The notes: a model not told the origin generated them from the letters alone. DNA of 64,000 nt from RYN-230 sp963834515 (GCA_963834515.1 CAWICB010000009.1:62001-126000), one strand, 5' to 3'. Counted from the stretch's first letter, positions 25,448 through 35,345 are shown. Program-made: numbers and translations.

Positions 25448-28203
25448 TCAGTCATCGATCCGCAGCGCCCTGGCGCTGCCGCGACGGTAGCTGACCACGG
25501 CCTGGGCGGCCAGCACGAGCAGCGAGGCCAGCACCAGCCCGATGGCCGCGGCGGCCAGCGGCCATGGGGCGGAAACCACCGTGACGCCGGGCCGGCCTCG
25601 GTGAAGGCGGCCAGGTCCACCGACGGCCCGATCAGCGGCACGAGCAGCCAGGCGCAGGCGGCGCCCCCGATGGCGGCGGCTATAACCTCGGGCAGCGTTT
25701 CGGCCACCAGCATGAGCTGAGCCTGCCAGCGGCGCAGTCCCATCGTCGCCATCCGCGCCAGCGTCATGTCGCGGGTTCGCGCGGTGAGCAGCAGCGACAG
25801 CAGCAGGACTAGTGCGCCGAACCCGGCCGCCGCGGCCATCCCCTGCGCGAGGGCTACCTGCGCCGCCTGTGGTACCGGCGCCCCGGTGATCGCGGCCAGG
25901 GCCGCGGCGCGCAGCGTTACCGACCCGCCCGGCAGCTCGCGGCTGACGTCCGCGCGCAGCTGGGCCGCGTTCAGCCCGGAACCGTCCACCAGCATCAGGT
26001 TCGGCGCGTAGGGGGGTGGCCCGAGTGCCGACAGGGGCAGCACCACGACGGCGTTCGCGCCGACGCCAGGGACACCGCCGATCCGGCCCGCCAGCCGGAT
26101 CGTGATGGTCTGGGTGCTGTCCAGGACGAGCTGCGCCGGTGCCGCGCCGACGAGCTGGGCGGCCGTCGCGTTGGCGACCGCGGGCACACCCGTGGCACCG
26201 CGCGCGGCCGTCCCGGACAGCGCGGCTACTGGGAACCGTGCGCCCGGCGCCTGGCCGGTCACCGCCGCATACCGGGCCGGGCTGACGAACACCGCGGTCA
26301 GCTCCTGCCCGGTGGCCGGCAGCGCCGCGGCGGAGACCACCCCGGTCGCGGTGGCGGCCACTCCCGGCACGGCGGCGACCTGGCGCTGCAGCGCCGGGGG
26401 AATTACCCCGCGGACGGGAGCTTCGATGACCGCGTCGGCGCCTACCTGCCGCCAGGATTCGGCCACCTGGCCACGGGTGACCGAAGCGCTGATCATGGCC
26501 GGGAACGCCACCATGGTGAGCACCAGCACGAGGGCGAACGCCGGCAAGGCGGCGCCGGGCGGGGTGCGGGTGGCCCGGGCCAGCCCGACGAACGCGGCCA
26601 CCCCGCGCGACCGGCCCGCGACCCGGGCCAGGGCGCGGGCGGCCGGTGGGTAGCAGCGCAGCACGACGACGGCCACCGGGATGGCGAGGAGCACTGGCGC
26701 CGCGCTCGGGTACAGGGACGGGTTCCCGGCCGACAGGCCCTGCTTCCGCAGCACGATGAGCCCGCCGATCGCCGCGGCGACCAGCACCGCCTCGAGCACG
26801 ATCCGCCGGGCTGCGCGCGTCCGCCCGCTTACCCGGCTGGCCGGCCTGCCGGTGGCCGGAGCCGCCACCCGCTGCGGGACCACGCTCATCAGCACCGGCC
26901 CGGCCAGCGTCACCGCGATCGTGACGCCAGCCAGCCACCAGCCCACGCGATTGCCGCCGCCGGGGGTCAGCCGGATGGCGAGCAGCGCGGCCAGCGCCCC
27001 GGCGGCCACGGCGATGACCACGCTGGCCCGCAGCACCAGCCAGCCAAGCTGGTGCAGCGCCGCGCCGCGCGCTCGCATGAGCGTGAACTCCGCGGCGCGG
27101 CGCTGCGCCACCAGCCGGGCGCCGAGCAGCACCACCACCGCGCCCATGACGGACAGGCTGACGTACAGCAGCCCGAGCACGGGCGCGACGGCGTTGTCCG
27201 CGGTGATGAACGGGCTGAGGATGGCCGGAATCTGCGAGTTGACCGCCACCGTGACCGGCGGAGTCGCGGACGGGCAGGCCGTTGGGCACGTTTGCTGGCC
27301 CGAGCCCAGGTTGGCTCCTCCCCCGGTGCTGATCACCAGCCCCGAGGAGTCCAGGCCGCTGATGCCCGCCTGCACCCCGCTGGCCTGGTCCGCGGTGAGC
27401 CGGCCGAGGTCGGCCGGGACCACCCAGGTGAGCAGCATGAGGCTCTCGTTGAGGCCGGATACGGCCAGCGGGAGCCCGCCGGCGCCGATGAGCAGCGCCC
27501 CGGCCCAGTGCGCGGGCTTGGACGACGTGCCCTGGATGAGCGTCGGCCGGGTCACCGCGGGATCGTCAGTCCAGAAGTCGGCCGCCAGGTGGACCGGCCG
27601 GATGATCCCCGTGATCACCAGCCGCAGGGTCGGGCCCATGCTGAGGCGGCTGCCGACCCGCAGGCCGAACCTGGCCGCGGTGGCGGTGGTCACCACAGCT
27701 TGCGCCACCGCCGCCGGGCCGGCGGACGGCAGCCGCCCGGCCACGACGTGGCTGTAGCGGGCCAGCGCCGTGCGGTAGGTCACCTCGAACTGCGGCTGCC
27801 CGCGCCCGGCGGCGCGGACCGCTCCGGTAACCGGCCCGTAGCCTGAGGTCAGACTGGACCAGGGCGGCGGGTCGCTGGCTACCGGCATCCCGGTCGCGGC
27901 CAGCCGCGACCGCAGCCGCGCGCCGATCGCGGTGATCTCGGGGCCCGGGCTCTCACCCGTGCTCTGGCTGAATGCACCCGACGCGGTCAGCAGGCCGATC
28001 GTCCCGACGACGGCGCTGTCGAACGGCGAAGCCGCGACCGTGTGCCGCAGCGCCCCGGTGCGCAAGCCAGTGCTGTCCCGCGGAATGGCCAGGCTGGCCA
28101 GCACGGAGGCAAACACGAGCAGGCCGAACGCGACGCTAGCGGCGGCCCCGGTGCCGGTCAGCGTGACCCAGGTGGCGCGCAGCCGCCGCCACAGCGTGCT
28201 CAT
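25448..28203 (-). CDS. FtsX-like ABC permease (single-base frameshift near the C-terminus)
   Basis: ATG 28203 overlaps the preceding stop (ATGA). The protein is about 917 aa: TM1 LWRRLRATWVTLTGTGAAASVAFGLL, a large extracytoplasmic region, a central membrane block (GLLYVSLSVMGAVVVLLGARLVAQRRAAEFTLMRARG, the FtsX signature), then a second extracellular part and final helices. The reading frame breaks near 25588-25593 in a GGCCCGGCGTC context. Before it the frame reads AAFTEAGP; the proper last helix and tail (VTVVSAPWPLAAAAIGLVLASLLVLAAQAVVSYRRG to RIDD) continue one frame over to the stop at 25448. One missing G/C would restore it, so this is either a sequence error or recent damage. It works with the ATPases at 24429 and 31590. 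Confidence 0.8.
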
Positions 28204-31200
28204 CTGGCCTCCGCGCGCAACTGCGCGGCCGGGTCCGGCCTGCGTACGACGGACAGGGCGGCGGCGGCCACCGGCAGGGCGGCCGTGATCAGGGCCAGGG
28301 CGGCGGCCAGGCCGAGTGGCACGACCGCCAGGGCCGGCGGCACCGGGTCCGTCGCACCAGTGCTCAGCGTAACCGCGGGCACCATCAGCCACGCCAGGCC
28401 GATCCCGGCGAGCAGGCCCACGGCTGCGGCCGGAACGCTGAGCACGAACTGCTCCAGGCACAGCTGGCCGGCCTGGGCTCGCTGGCCCACACCCAGCGCG
28501 GCCAGCACGGCGCTCTGCGTCCGCCGGGTGCGGAGGCTCGCCGCGACGCTGACCGAGAATCCGAGCACGCCGAGCAGCAACGCCGCCGCCCCGACGGCCA
28601 GCATGATCTGCCTGGGCGCCTTCAGCAGCGGATTGTTCAGCAAGGCCGCCTGCTGGCGGGCGCGATCGGCGACGGACGCCCCGGCCGGCACGTGCGGTAC
28701 CCGGCCGCCACGGGTGCGCAGCCACAAGCGGGTCACCGGCAAGGGCGACCCCTGACCGGCGACGAGCACGTCGCTGACCGCCCCGAGGTCGGCGATCAGC
28801 GCCCGGTTCTGCCCGAACACGGTCGGGAACCTGGCCACCGAGGCCACGATCCGGACCGGGACCGAGGATCCGCCGACCGGGACCGAGACGGTCGATCCAA
28901 TATGCAGCCGGCTGGCCGCCAGGTAACCGCTGGTGGCGATGGCCGGGACGATCCGGGACGGCGGCTGCGCCGTGATCCCGACCTGCCCGATGATGTTCTG
29001 CGGAGCGAGGAGCTCGTTGTTCATGATCGATGCCGACGGATCGTGCCCGGTACTGAACATGAGCTGCTGGCTTCCCCCGGCGGCGCCTTGCCAGCTCAGG
29101 ATTCCGGGCCGCGCGCCGTCCGCGGGCGGCGACGTCTCGAACACGCCCGGCGGCCCGGTCGGCACATTCGGCGAGGATCCCGCGGCCTGCCACGCCGCCA
29201 GGTCGGCACCGTGGCTGAACGGCCGGCCGAACGGGCCGCTGGCCGTCCCGGCCACCGCGAGGGAGAAGATGCTGAGGCTGGCGGTGGGAGCGGCCAGCGG
29301 GCTGGCCGGGTGGTACAGCGGCAGGACAAACGTGAGGGACAGGCCGAGCAGCCGCAGCGGGTAGCTGGCCTGCCGCGGGCCGGGCAGCTGGACGACCAGG
29401 GCATGCCGCTGGCCGTCGGCGGGCAGCACCCCGGCGGGCAGGACGTAGCTGACGCCGTCGGCATCCTGGACCGAGGCCGTGACGGTGACTGAGCCAAGTT
29501 CCCTCCGCAGCGCCGCCGTGCTGGTGCCCGGGCTCGCCCCGAGCGATATAAGGATCTGCAGCCGGTCGGGCAGGCCGGGGAGCGCCAGCCCCGTCGGCCG
29601 CCGCGGGATGATGCTCCGCCACAGCGAGCTCAGCGAGAGCGGCGACAGGTCGGGGCGGAGCAGGATCGCCTGGCCTGCCGTGCCTGCGCCCACGGCGATC
29701 AGCTGGCCCCCGCTGCCGATGCTGGCGATGCTGGCCGGCGTCGCGGCGGTGACACCCGGCTGCCCGGTGATCGCCCTGGGGTCCAGCGGTCCGCCGGCCC
29801 CGGCGTCCACCCGCACGTCTGAGCCCACCGCGAACGCGGCCTGGTCCGCGGCCGACTGCTGCCAGCTCCGCCACCCAGCCAGCGCCAGCGTGGTGGTGGC
29901 CGTCGCGACGACGACGAGCAGGACCGGTCCCGCCTGGCGGATCGGCCGCCGGCCGATCTGCCAGCTCACCATGGCGGCGGCCAGCCGCCTGCCGTGCTCG
30001 GTTGCCCCATCGGCCAGCCGGGCCAGCAGCGGCAGCGTGCGAAGCGGCACGAGCGCGACCCCGGCCAGCGCGAGGGCGGGAGCGATGGCGATCACCGGAT
30101 CGATCCCGAGTGACCCCGCCGCCGGGTGCGCGACCGCCGAATAGCCGCGCAGCTGCCACACCGCGAGCGCCGCGAGCGCCACCACGGCCAGATCGCCGCC
30201 CGCCCAGGCGACCCCCGCGAGCCGGGCCTGCCGGCCCTGGCGGATCCTGGCCGCATCAGGGGTCCCGGCGCGCAGCGCCGGCCAGGCCATCACCGCGACG
30301 CACAGCGCCAGCATGACCAGCGCTGACAGCCACGCCAGCGGGCTGATCCGGCTGGCCAGGTAGCTGTCCAGGCGCAGCCGGCCCGCACGGGCCAGCACAC
30401 CGGTGAAGCGAACGCCGGCCAGCACGCCGACCAGGCCGGCCACGGCGCCGATGACCAGCGCCTCGGCCAGCACCGGCCGGGTCAGCTGCCACCTGGTCGC
30501 GCCGCGCGCCCGCAGCAGCGCGGACTCCTCGTCGCGGAGACTGGCCAGCAGCCGCGCGGCCAGCACCAGGGCCGCCCCCGCGACGAGCAGCAGCTCCAGC
30601 GCGCCGATCGTGAACAGCGACCTGGCCAGCACAATGTTGCTGGCGATGCCGTCCAGGGCCTGCGGCAGGCGCGTGGTCACCTGCAGGCCGGCTGGCAGGA
30701 TCAGGGTGGTCAGCTTCGTCACCACGTGGCTGGTGCGGCCGGCCAGCGCGGCAATGTTCTGCCGGGCCATGACCGGCGCCGCCGGAAGCACGAACCACGA
30801 GGCCTGGCGCGCGGCGACGCCGCTGCGGAACGCCGCGGGGCTCACCACCGCGGGGCCGTATATGACGAGGGAACCCGGGGTGCCGACCCCTGGGATGAGG
30901 GTGGTGCCGACCCCTGGGATGGTACTGGCGGCGAACCCCGAGAAGGGCACCTGGTCCAGCGCCCAGTACGGCGACGCCGGGTTCTTGAACCGGAACAGGC
31001 CGGTGACCCGCAGCCCGGCCGCGGCCGGGCCCGACCGGATGGCGGTTTTCAGCACCGAGCCCGGCGTCACGTGCAGCCGGCTGGCCACTGCTACCGGCAG
31101 TGCTACCGGGAGCGGGCGGCCCGGGTGCGGCGGACCTGGCCATGTCCCGGCGGTCAGCGCCGTCTGGGCGCGGATCCCGGCCAGCGCCGCGACCTGAATC

Positions 31201-31586
31201 TGCCAGTTGACCGGGGGCGGAAGTCCCAGCGCCGGGCTCGGCTCGGCGCGGACGGCCCGGGGCGGCGAGAGCGTGATCAGGCTCGCCCACAGCGCGCCTT
31301 CCATCTGGTAACGGATCCCCGGCCATGCCTTACGCAGCGAGGCACGGATCTGGCGCGCGTCAGTGGCAGCCTGCCCGGTGCCACCCACCACGCCGCTGAG
31401 CCCGATCACCCGGCCCTGCGGGTCGGCGAGGATGCTCTGCGCGCCGGGCGGGATCACCGCGGTGGCGAACGTCCAGAGCACGGCGGTCAGCCCGGTGGCG
31501 AGCAGGACCGTGGCCGCGACGCAGGCCAGGAGCAGCCACGAGGATCTGGCCCGGCGGGCCAGGAAGGAGATTCCCAGGCCAGGCAC
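28200..31586 (-). CDS. large FtsX/MacB-like ABC permease
   Basis: The 1128-aa permease starts at GTG 31586, 3 bp after the stop of the ATPase gene. It has TM1 at residues 12-40 (SSWLLLACVAATVLLATGLTAVLWTF), a large extracellular domain, FtsX-type helices around 330-470 (ESALLRARGATRWQLTRPVLAEALVIG), a second extracellular part and a terminal helix block (SVAASLRTRRTQSAVLAALGVGQRAQ). Two FtsX cores in one chain suggest a pseudo-dimeric permease. A small tandem repeat (IPGVGT twice, about residues 224-237) is visible. Together with 25448-28203 it forms a four-component exporter or envelope-remodelling complex. Confidence 0.85.
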   Translation of the reverse strand: MPGLGISFLARRARSSWLLLACVAATVLLATGLTAVLWTFATAVIPPGAQSILADPQGRVIGLSGVVGGTGQAATDARQIRASLRKAWPGIRYQMEGALWASLITLSPPRAVRAEPSPALGLPPPVNWQIQVAALAGIRAQTALTAGTWPGPPHPGRPLPVALPVAVASRLHVTPGSVLKTAIRSGPAAAGLRVTGLFRFKNPASPYWALDQVPFSGFAASTIPGVGTTLIPGVGTPGSLVIYGPAVVSPAAFRSGVAARQASWFVLPAAPVMARQNIAALAGRTSHVVTKLTTLILPAGLQVTTRLPQALDGIASNIVLARSLFTIGALELLLVAGAALVLAARLLASLRDEESALLRARGATRWQLTRPVLAEALVIGAVAGLVGVLAGVRFTGVLARAGRLRLDSYLASRISPLAWLSALVMLALCVAVMAWPALRAGTPDAARIRQGRQARLAGVAWAGGDLAVVALAALAVWQLRGYSAVAHPAAGSLGIDPVIAIAPALALAGVALVPLRTLPLLARLADGATEHGRRLAAAMVSWQIGRRPIRQAGPVLLVVVATATTTLALAGWRSWQQSAADQAAFAVGSDVRVDAGAGGPLDPRAITGQPGVTAATPASIASIGSGGQLIAVGAGTAGQAILLRPDLSPLSLSSLWRSIIPRRPTGLALPGLPDRLQILISLGASPGTSTAALRRELGSVTVTASVQDADGVSYVLPAGVLPADGQRHALVVQLPGPRQASYPLRLLGLSLTFVLPLYHPASPLAAPTASLSIFSLAVAGTASGPFGRPFSHGADLAAWQAAGSSPNVPTGPPGVFETSPPADGARPGILSWQGAAGGSQQLMFSTGHDPSASIMNNELLAPQNIIGQVGITAQPPSRIVPAIATSGYLAASRLHIGSTVSVPVGGSSVPVRIVASVARFPTVFGQNRALIADLGAVSDVLVAGQGSPLPVTRLWLRTRGGRVPHVPAGASVADRARQQAALLNNPLLKAPRQIMLAVGAAALLLGVLGFSVSVAASLRTRRTQSAVLAALGVGQRAQAGQLCLEQFVLSVPAAAVGLLAGIGLAWLMVPAVTLSTGATDPVPPALAVVPLGLAAALALITAALPVAAAALSVVRRPDPAAQLRAEAR

Positions 31587-31589
31587 CGA

Positions 31590-32357
31590 TCAGCTCCCGC
31601 CGTCCCCGGCCAGGGCCTGCTGCCCGGTCACGACGTGGCCGTCCTCCAGCACAATGACACTGTCGGCCAGGTCGATGAGCGCCTCGTCGTGGGTGGCGAC
31701 CAGGGCGGTGATTCCCTCGGAGCGCACCACGCTCAGCAGCAGCTGCATGATCTCCCGGCCGGTCTCCAGGTCGAGCTGGCTGGTTGGCTCGTCCGCGATC
31801 AGCAGGCCTGGCCGGCCGGCCAGCGCGCGGGCGATGGCGACCCGCTGCTGCTGGCCCCCGGAGAGCTCGTTCGGCCGGTGCGCGGCATGACTGGACAAGC
31901 CGGTCAGCGCCAGCATGGCCGCGATCCGCTCCCGCCGGTCGCTGGGCCGCATGCCCTCGATGCGCAGCGGGATCCCCACGTTCTCGGCGGCAGACAGCAT
32001 GGGAATGAGCCCGAAAGACTGGAAGATGAAGGCGACCGTGTCGCGGCGCAGCGCCAGCCGCTCCCGCTCGGGCATCCGGCTCACCTCCCGGCCATCCACC
32101 CACACCTGGCCCGACGTCGGGCTGTCCAGGCCGCCGATGATGTTCAGCAGCGTGGTCTTGCCGGAGCCGGACCGCCCGCGCAAGGCGGTGAGCTGGCCCC
32201 GGCCGACCGTGAACGACACCCCGCGCAGGGCGGGCACAGCGGTATGCCCGCTGCCGAAGGTCCGGGAAATATCATCCACCGCCACCATGACCGCCGGGGG
32301 CTGGCCAGCATCAAATGCGCCGGGCGCAGCGGCCAGCCCGGCGTTGTCGTGGCTCAC
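31590..32357 (-). CDS. ABC transporter ATP-binding protein, first gene of exporter operon
   Basis: GTG 32357 is set by the conserved leaderless promoter-and-start module. The product is 255 aa, beginning VSHDNAG. Motifs are GRSGSGKTT (Walker A), FQSFGLIP (Q-loop), LSGGQQQR (signature), LLIADEPTS (Walker B) and LVATHDEAL. It is a LolD/MacB-class ATPase for FtsX-fold permeases. It leads the operon ATPase, permease, permease, ATPase-AbrB (31590 down to 24429), with gaps of 3, -4 and 14 bp. This class drives mechanotransmission, such as peptide or lipoprotein extrusion or control of cell-wall hydrolases, rather than classical import. Confidence 0.9.
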   Translation of the reverse strand: MSHDNAGLAAAPGAFDAGQPPAVMVAVDDISRTFGSGHTAVPALRGVSFTVGRGQLTALRGRSGSGKTTLLNIIGGLDSPTSGQVWVDGREVSRMPERERLALRRDTVAFIFQSFGLIPMLSAAENVGIPLRIEGMRPSDRRERIAAMLALTGLSSHAAHRPNELSGGQQQRVAIARALAGRPGLLIADEPTSQLDLETGREIMQLLLSVVRSEGITALVATHDEALIDLADSVIVLEDGHVVTGQQALAGDGGS

Positions 32358-32392
32358 ACCCGTTAACCGGCCGGGGACCAAAAACGCTTACC
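32358..32392 (-). promoter_or_regulatory. shared sigma-type promoter module, copy C (ABC operon)
   Basis: On the minus strand: GGTAAGCG (32392-32385), 17 nt, GTTAAC (32367-32362), 4 nt, GTG at 32357. The promoter starts 1 bp past the stop of the upstream gene (32394), so the operon has its own promoter downstream of the sigma operon. Confidence 0.75.
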
Positions 32393-32393
32393 T

Positions 32394-33107
32394 TTAGCCC
32401 CGGGAGTTTTTGACCCACGGGGCGCCGGGCGGTTCCTGGCTGTACTGGCAGGTGTGGGAGCCGGTGTAGATGACGCTGACGAAGATGGTGTGGCCGAGGT
32501 CGTAGTTGCCGATGAACAGCTCGGTCCGGGGGGGCATCGCCGCGGGGCTGAGCAGTGTCGTCACCGGGTCTACGGACGGGGCCAGCTGACTGGGCTTCAC
32601 CGGGAAGTTCGCGGTCATGAGGATGTTCGGCGGGGTGGCTCGCTGCTGCCGCGTCCCGCCGGGGTCCGGCATGTTCAGCACGTCACGGCTGGCACGGGCG
32701 GGCACCGCAGGGTTGGACGAGCAGTAGGTGTCGGTCTTGACCAGCGCCGCGATGCCGTGTTGCGCGAGTGCCCGCTGCAGCGCGGCGGGGTCGAACACCT
32801 GCCCCAGCCGCAGGGAGACAGTGCCGTTGACATAGCTGGTGAGGATGAAGTCCGCCGTCTGCGCCGTGCCGGTGCTGCGGGGCGGGGCGGTACCGAAAAC
32901 ACCGGCCAGGCCGAGGGCCAGCGCGATGACCACGGCGGCCGTGGCACCGCCGAGGCCCGCGAAGCCTGCGCGCCGCCGCCGCTGGTGCACGCGCCCCCGG
33001 CCGGTGATCGCGGCCAGCGGTGGCCGCTCGGGCACGGCCAGCTCAGACAGCGAATCGCGCAGCTCCCGGGTCAGTTCGCCGTCGGTCGGGCGCTCGTTGT
33101 CGCTCAT
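32394..33107 (-). CDS. single-TM protein coupled to the ECF sigma factor; candidate anti-sigma factor
   Basis: The 237-aa product starts at ATG 33107, overlapping the sigma stop by 4 nt. It has an acidic N-terminus (SDNERPTDGELTRELRDSLSELAVPE), a basic stretch (RVHQRRRRAG), one transmembrane helix (about residues 49-71, GGATAAVVIALALGLAGVF) and a secreted domain with two Cys. This cytosolic-N-terminus layout with one TM fits an anti-sigma factor or a co-regulated lipoprotein-like sensor. The zinc anti-sigma motif HxxxCxxC is absent, so the role is inferred only from overlap with the sigma gene. Confidence 0.7.
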   Translation of the reverse strand: MSDNERPTDGELTRELRDSLSELAVPERPPLAAITGRGRVHQRRRRAGFAGLGGATAAVVIALALGLAGVFGTAPPRSTGTAQTADFILTSYVNGTVSLRLGQVFDPAALQRALAQHGIAALVKTDTYCSSNPAVPARASRDVLNMPDPGGTRQQRATPPNILMTANFPVKPSQLAPSVDPVTTLLSPAAMPPRTELFIGNYDLGHTIFVSVIYTGSHTCQYSQEPPGAPWVKNSRG

Positions 33108-33601
33108 CGCCCGATCTCCGTGATCATGGCGGGCGCGAGTTCGCCGCGCAGGGCGGTCATCGCCCGTGACAGGTGAGCCCGGACCGTTCCCGGCGCGATG
33201 CCGAGCTGCCTGGCGGTCGTGTGGATGTCCAGGTCGAGGAAGACCCGCAGCACGATCACCTCGCGCTGGCGGGCCGGCAGGTGGCGCAGCGCGGTGAGCA
33301 CGGCCGTGTCCAGGCCGGTTCGCTGGCTGTCGGCCGCCGCGATGTCATGACTAGCGAGCGCGGTTTCCCGGCTGCGCCGATGCCACGCGGACGCCCCAGC
33401 GTTGAGCGCGGTGCGGACTACCCAGGCCCTGGGCGCGGGATGACGGCTGACCTTGGGCCAGGACGCCCACGCCCGGGCGAACGCCTCCGCGAGCTGGTCC
33501 TCGGCCAGCGTCATGTTGCCGGTGACAGCGGCCACCGCCCGCAGGCAGGGATCCCAGCTGGCCGCGAAGAACTCGGCGAACTCGGCGTTGTCTTGGCTCA
33601 C
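33104..33601 (-). CDS. ECF RNA polymerase sigma factor (SigE-type)
   Basis: GTG 33601, from the conserved promoter-and-start module, gives 165 aa. Region 2 spans EFAEFFAASWDPCLRAVAAVTGNMTLAEDQLAEAFARAWASW and region 4 is ALRHLPARQREVIVLRVFLDLDIHTTARQLGIAPGTVRAHLSRAM (helix-turn-helix). It directs RNA polymerase to a small regulon. Its own promoter box recurs upstream of the ABC operon and the S53 gene, so it likely autoregulates and controls both. The coupled partner 32394-33107 may restrain it. Confidence 0.9.
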   Translation of the reverse strand: MSQDNAEFAEFFAASWDPCLRAVAAVTGNMTLAEDQLAEAFARAWASWPKVSRHPAPRAWVVRTALNAGASAWHRRSRETALASHDIAAADSQRTGLDTAVLTALRHLPARQREVIVLRVFLDLDIHTTARQLGIAPGTVRAHLSRAMTALRGELAPAMITEIGR

Positions 33602-33636
33602 ACCTGTTAACCCACCAGTGACCGGAATCGCTTACC
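33602..33636 (-). promoter_or_regulatory. shared sigma-type promoter module, copy B (sigma operon)
   Basis: On the minus strand: GGTAAGCG (33636-33629), 17 nt, GTTAAC (33611-33606), 4 nt, GTG at 33601. The spacing is identical to the copies at 22898-22932 and 32358-32392. Confidence 0.75.
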
Positions 33637-33881
33637 TCGGCCCCGCACGGTTTTGCCCGCGCCGGTAACTTACCCCGGCGCCCGCACGGTACCCGCACAC
33701 CTGCTGCCGCGCGCTCCCGGCCGGCCATCAGCAGGGCAATATTTTCGCAACGCCACCCGCCGCCCAGTCGGCCCCGGACGTTCCTGGGCCGCGGTCCGCG
33801 TGCTAGCCGTACCTGATGCCGCGTGCCCGCACGATCGACGGGCGTAGGCGGCGCCGCCAGCATCGAGGTATGCATAGGAAC

Positions 33882-35345
33882 ATGAGCGTTGTAACGGCCA
33901 GGCGGCCCCGGCTCGCCCCTGTGTCCTGGCGCATCCTCCGGGCTACGTTCACGCGGCGGGTCTGGGCCGACCTGGAGTACGTGATAGCCGGCCTCCCGCT
34001 GGCCGTAGCCGGCTTCGCCGCTAACGCGCTCACGTTCGTGCCCCCCATCCTGATCGCCGTGTCCATGCCCGCCATGCGGAAGCTGGGTGAGGCCAACCGC
34101 TTCCTGGCCCGCCAGCTGGCCGGCGAGCGGGTGTCACCGCCGCCGCCGGTGCGGGTCAAGCCGCATGTCCACCTGCGGACGCGGGACCCGGCGCGGCTCA
34201 GCGTGCTGGCCACGGCGCACGGCGGCCGGGTGCGGCAGCACGGCGGCCGCGTCAAGATCACCGGAATCCCCCCGGCCCGGCTCGTCGGGCTAGCCACGGC
34301 CGAGAACATCGCGGTCAGCGGCATCCGGTCGCATTCGGGCTGGCTTAAAGCCGCCTTCACCGACAAGCCGGGCTGGCGGGCCCGCGGCTACCTGGCGCTG
34401 AAACTGCCGGTCAGCGTGGTCGGCCTGTTCGTCTCGGGATGCTGCTGGATGTTCGGCCTTGGGTACCTGCTGTACCCGGTGCTGTGGGAAATCGCGCACC
34501 ATGTTCCATCCGTGGCCCCAGGCACCCCGTTCGGGCTCGGCGCGCTGATGGGGATTACCCTGGCCTACTCGTTCGCCGCCATCCCGCTCGGTGCGGCCAT
34601 GCTGCTCGCGGCCCCGTGGCTGGCCCACGCCACGTCCGCCGCCGACCGGGCGCTGATCCGGGGACTGCTCGGCCCGGGTTCACTGGCCGAGCGGGTGCGC
34701 GACCTGGAGCAGACGCGGGCGCACGCGGTGGACGATTCCGCAGCGCGGCTGCGCACCATTGAGCGCGACCTGCACGACGGGGCCCAGGCCCAGTTGATCG
34801 GGCTGGCCATGAAGCTGGGCCTGGCCAGCGAGAAGCTCACCCGGGACCCGGACGGTGCGGTGGCGCCGGCTGATCTGGACCGGGTCGCCGAGCTGGTCGC
34901 AGCCGCGCACCGCGGCGCTATCGAGGCCATCGCCGAACTGCGGATCCTGGCCCGCGGCATCCACCCGCCGGTGCTTGACAACGGACTGGCCGACGCACTG
35001 ACCACACTGGCCGCACGCAGCGCGGTCCCAGTCGAGCTGATCACCGACATCGGCGACCGGCCGTCGGCGGCGATCGAGACCATGGCGTACTTCTGCGCGG
35101 CCGAACTGCTCGCCAACGTGGCCAAACACAGCGCCGCCCGGCGCGCTAGCCTGGAGGCTGTGCACGTCCTTGGCCTGCTGCGGATCCGCGTCATCGACGA
35201 CGGCGAGGGCGGCGCCTACCCGGACGCCGGTGGCGGGCTGCGCGGGCTGGCCGACCGGATCAGGACCGTCGACGGCCAGATGGAGATCGACAGCCCGCCC
35301 GGCGGCCCCACGGTGGTGACCGTGGAGCTGCCCTCCCATGCCTGA
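33882..35345 (+). CDS. sensor histidine kinase, HisKA_3/NarX type
   Basis: The product is 487 aa from ATG 33882 (TAGGAA just upstream; ATG 33870 is an alternative). It has an N-terminal membrane sensor with hydrophobic helices around residues 28-60 and two blocks near 170-250 (putative-sensor-type domain). The dimerisation/phosphoacceptor motif ERDLHDGAQAQLIGLAMKLGLA (conserved His) follows, then the ATPase domain with AELLANVAKHS (N-box) and VIDDGEGGA...GGGLRGLADR (G-boxes). It phosphorylates a NarL-type regulator, presumably the next gene, 15 bp downstream, although that receiver lacks its normal Asp. Confidence 0.9.
   Translation: MSVVTARRPRLAPVSWRILRATFTRRVWADLEYVIAGLPLAVAGFAANALTFVPPILIAVSMPAMRKLGEANRFLARQLAGERVSPPPPVRVKPHVHLRTRDPARLSVLATAHGGRVRQHGGRVKITGIPPARLVGLATAENIAVSGIRSHSGWLKAAFTDKPGWRARGYLALKLPVSVVGLFVSGCCWMFGLGYLLYPVLWEIAHHVPSVAPGTPFGLGALMGITLAYSFAAIPLGAAMLLAAPWLAHATSAADRALIRGLLGPGSLAERVRDLEQTRAHAVDDSAARLRTIERDLHDGAQAQLIGLAMKLGLASEKLTRDPDGAVAPADLDRVAELVAAAHRGAIEAIAELRILARGIHPPVLDNGLADALTTLAARSAVPVELITDIGDRPSAAIETMAYFCAAELLANVAKHSAARRASLEAVHVLGLLRIRVIDDGEGGAYPDAGGGLRGLADRIRTVDGQMEIDSPPGGPTVVTVELPSHA

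Noticed and set aside
25324..30159. A very long open frame (over 1,600 codons) on the minus strand
   Set aside because: It is the FtsX permease frame at its centre, running on both sides into out-of-frame translation of neighbours. The upstream part is Arg/Gly-rich shadow of the other permease.
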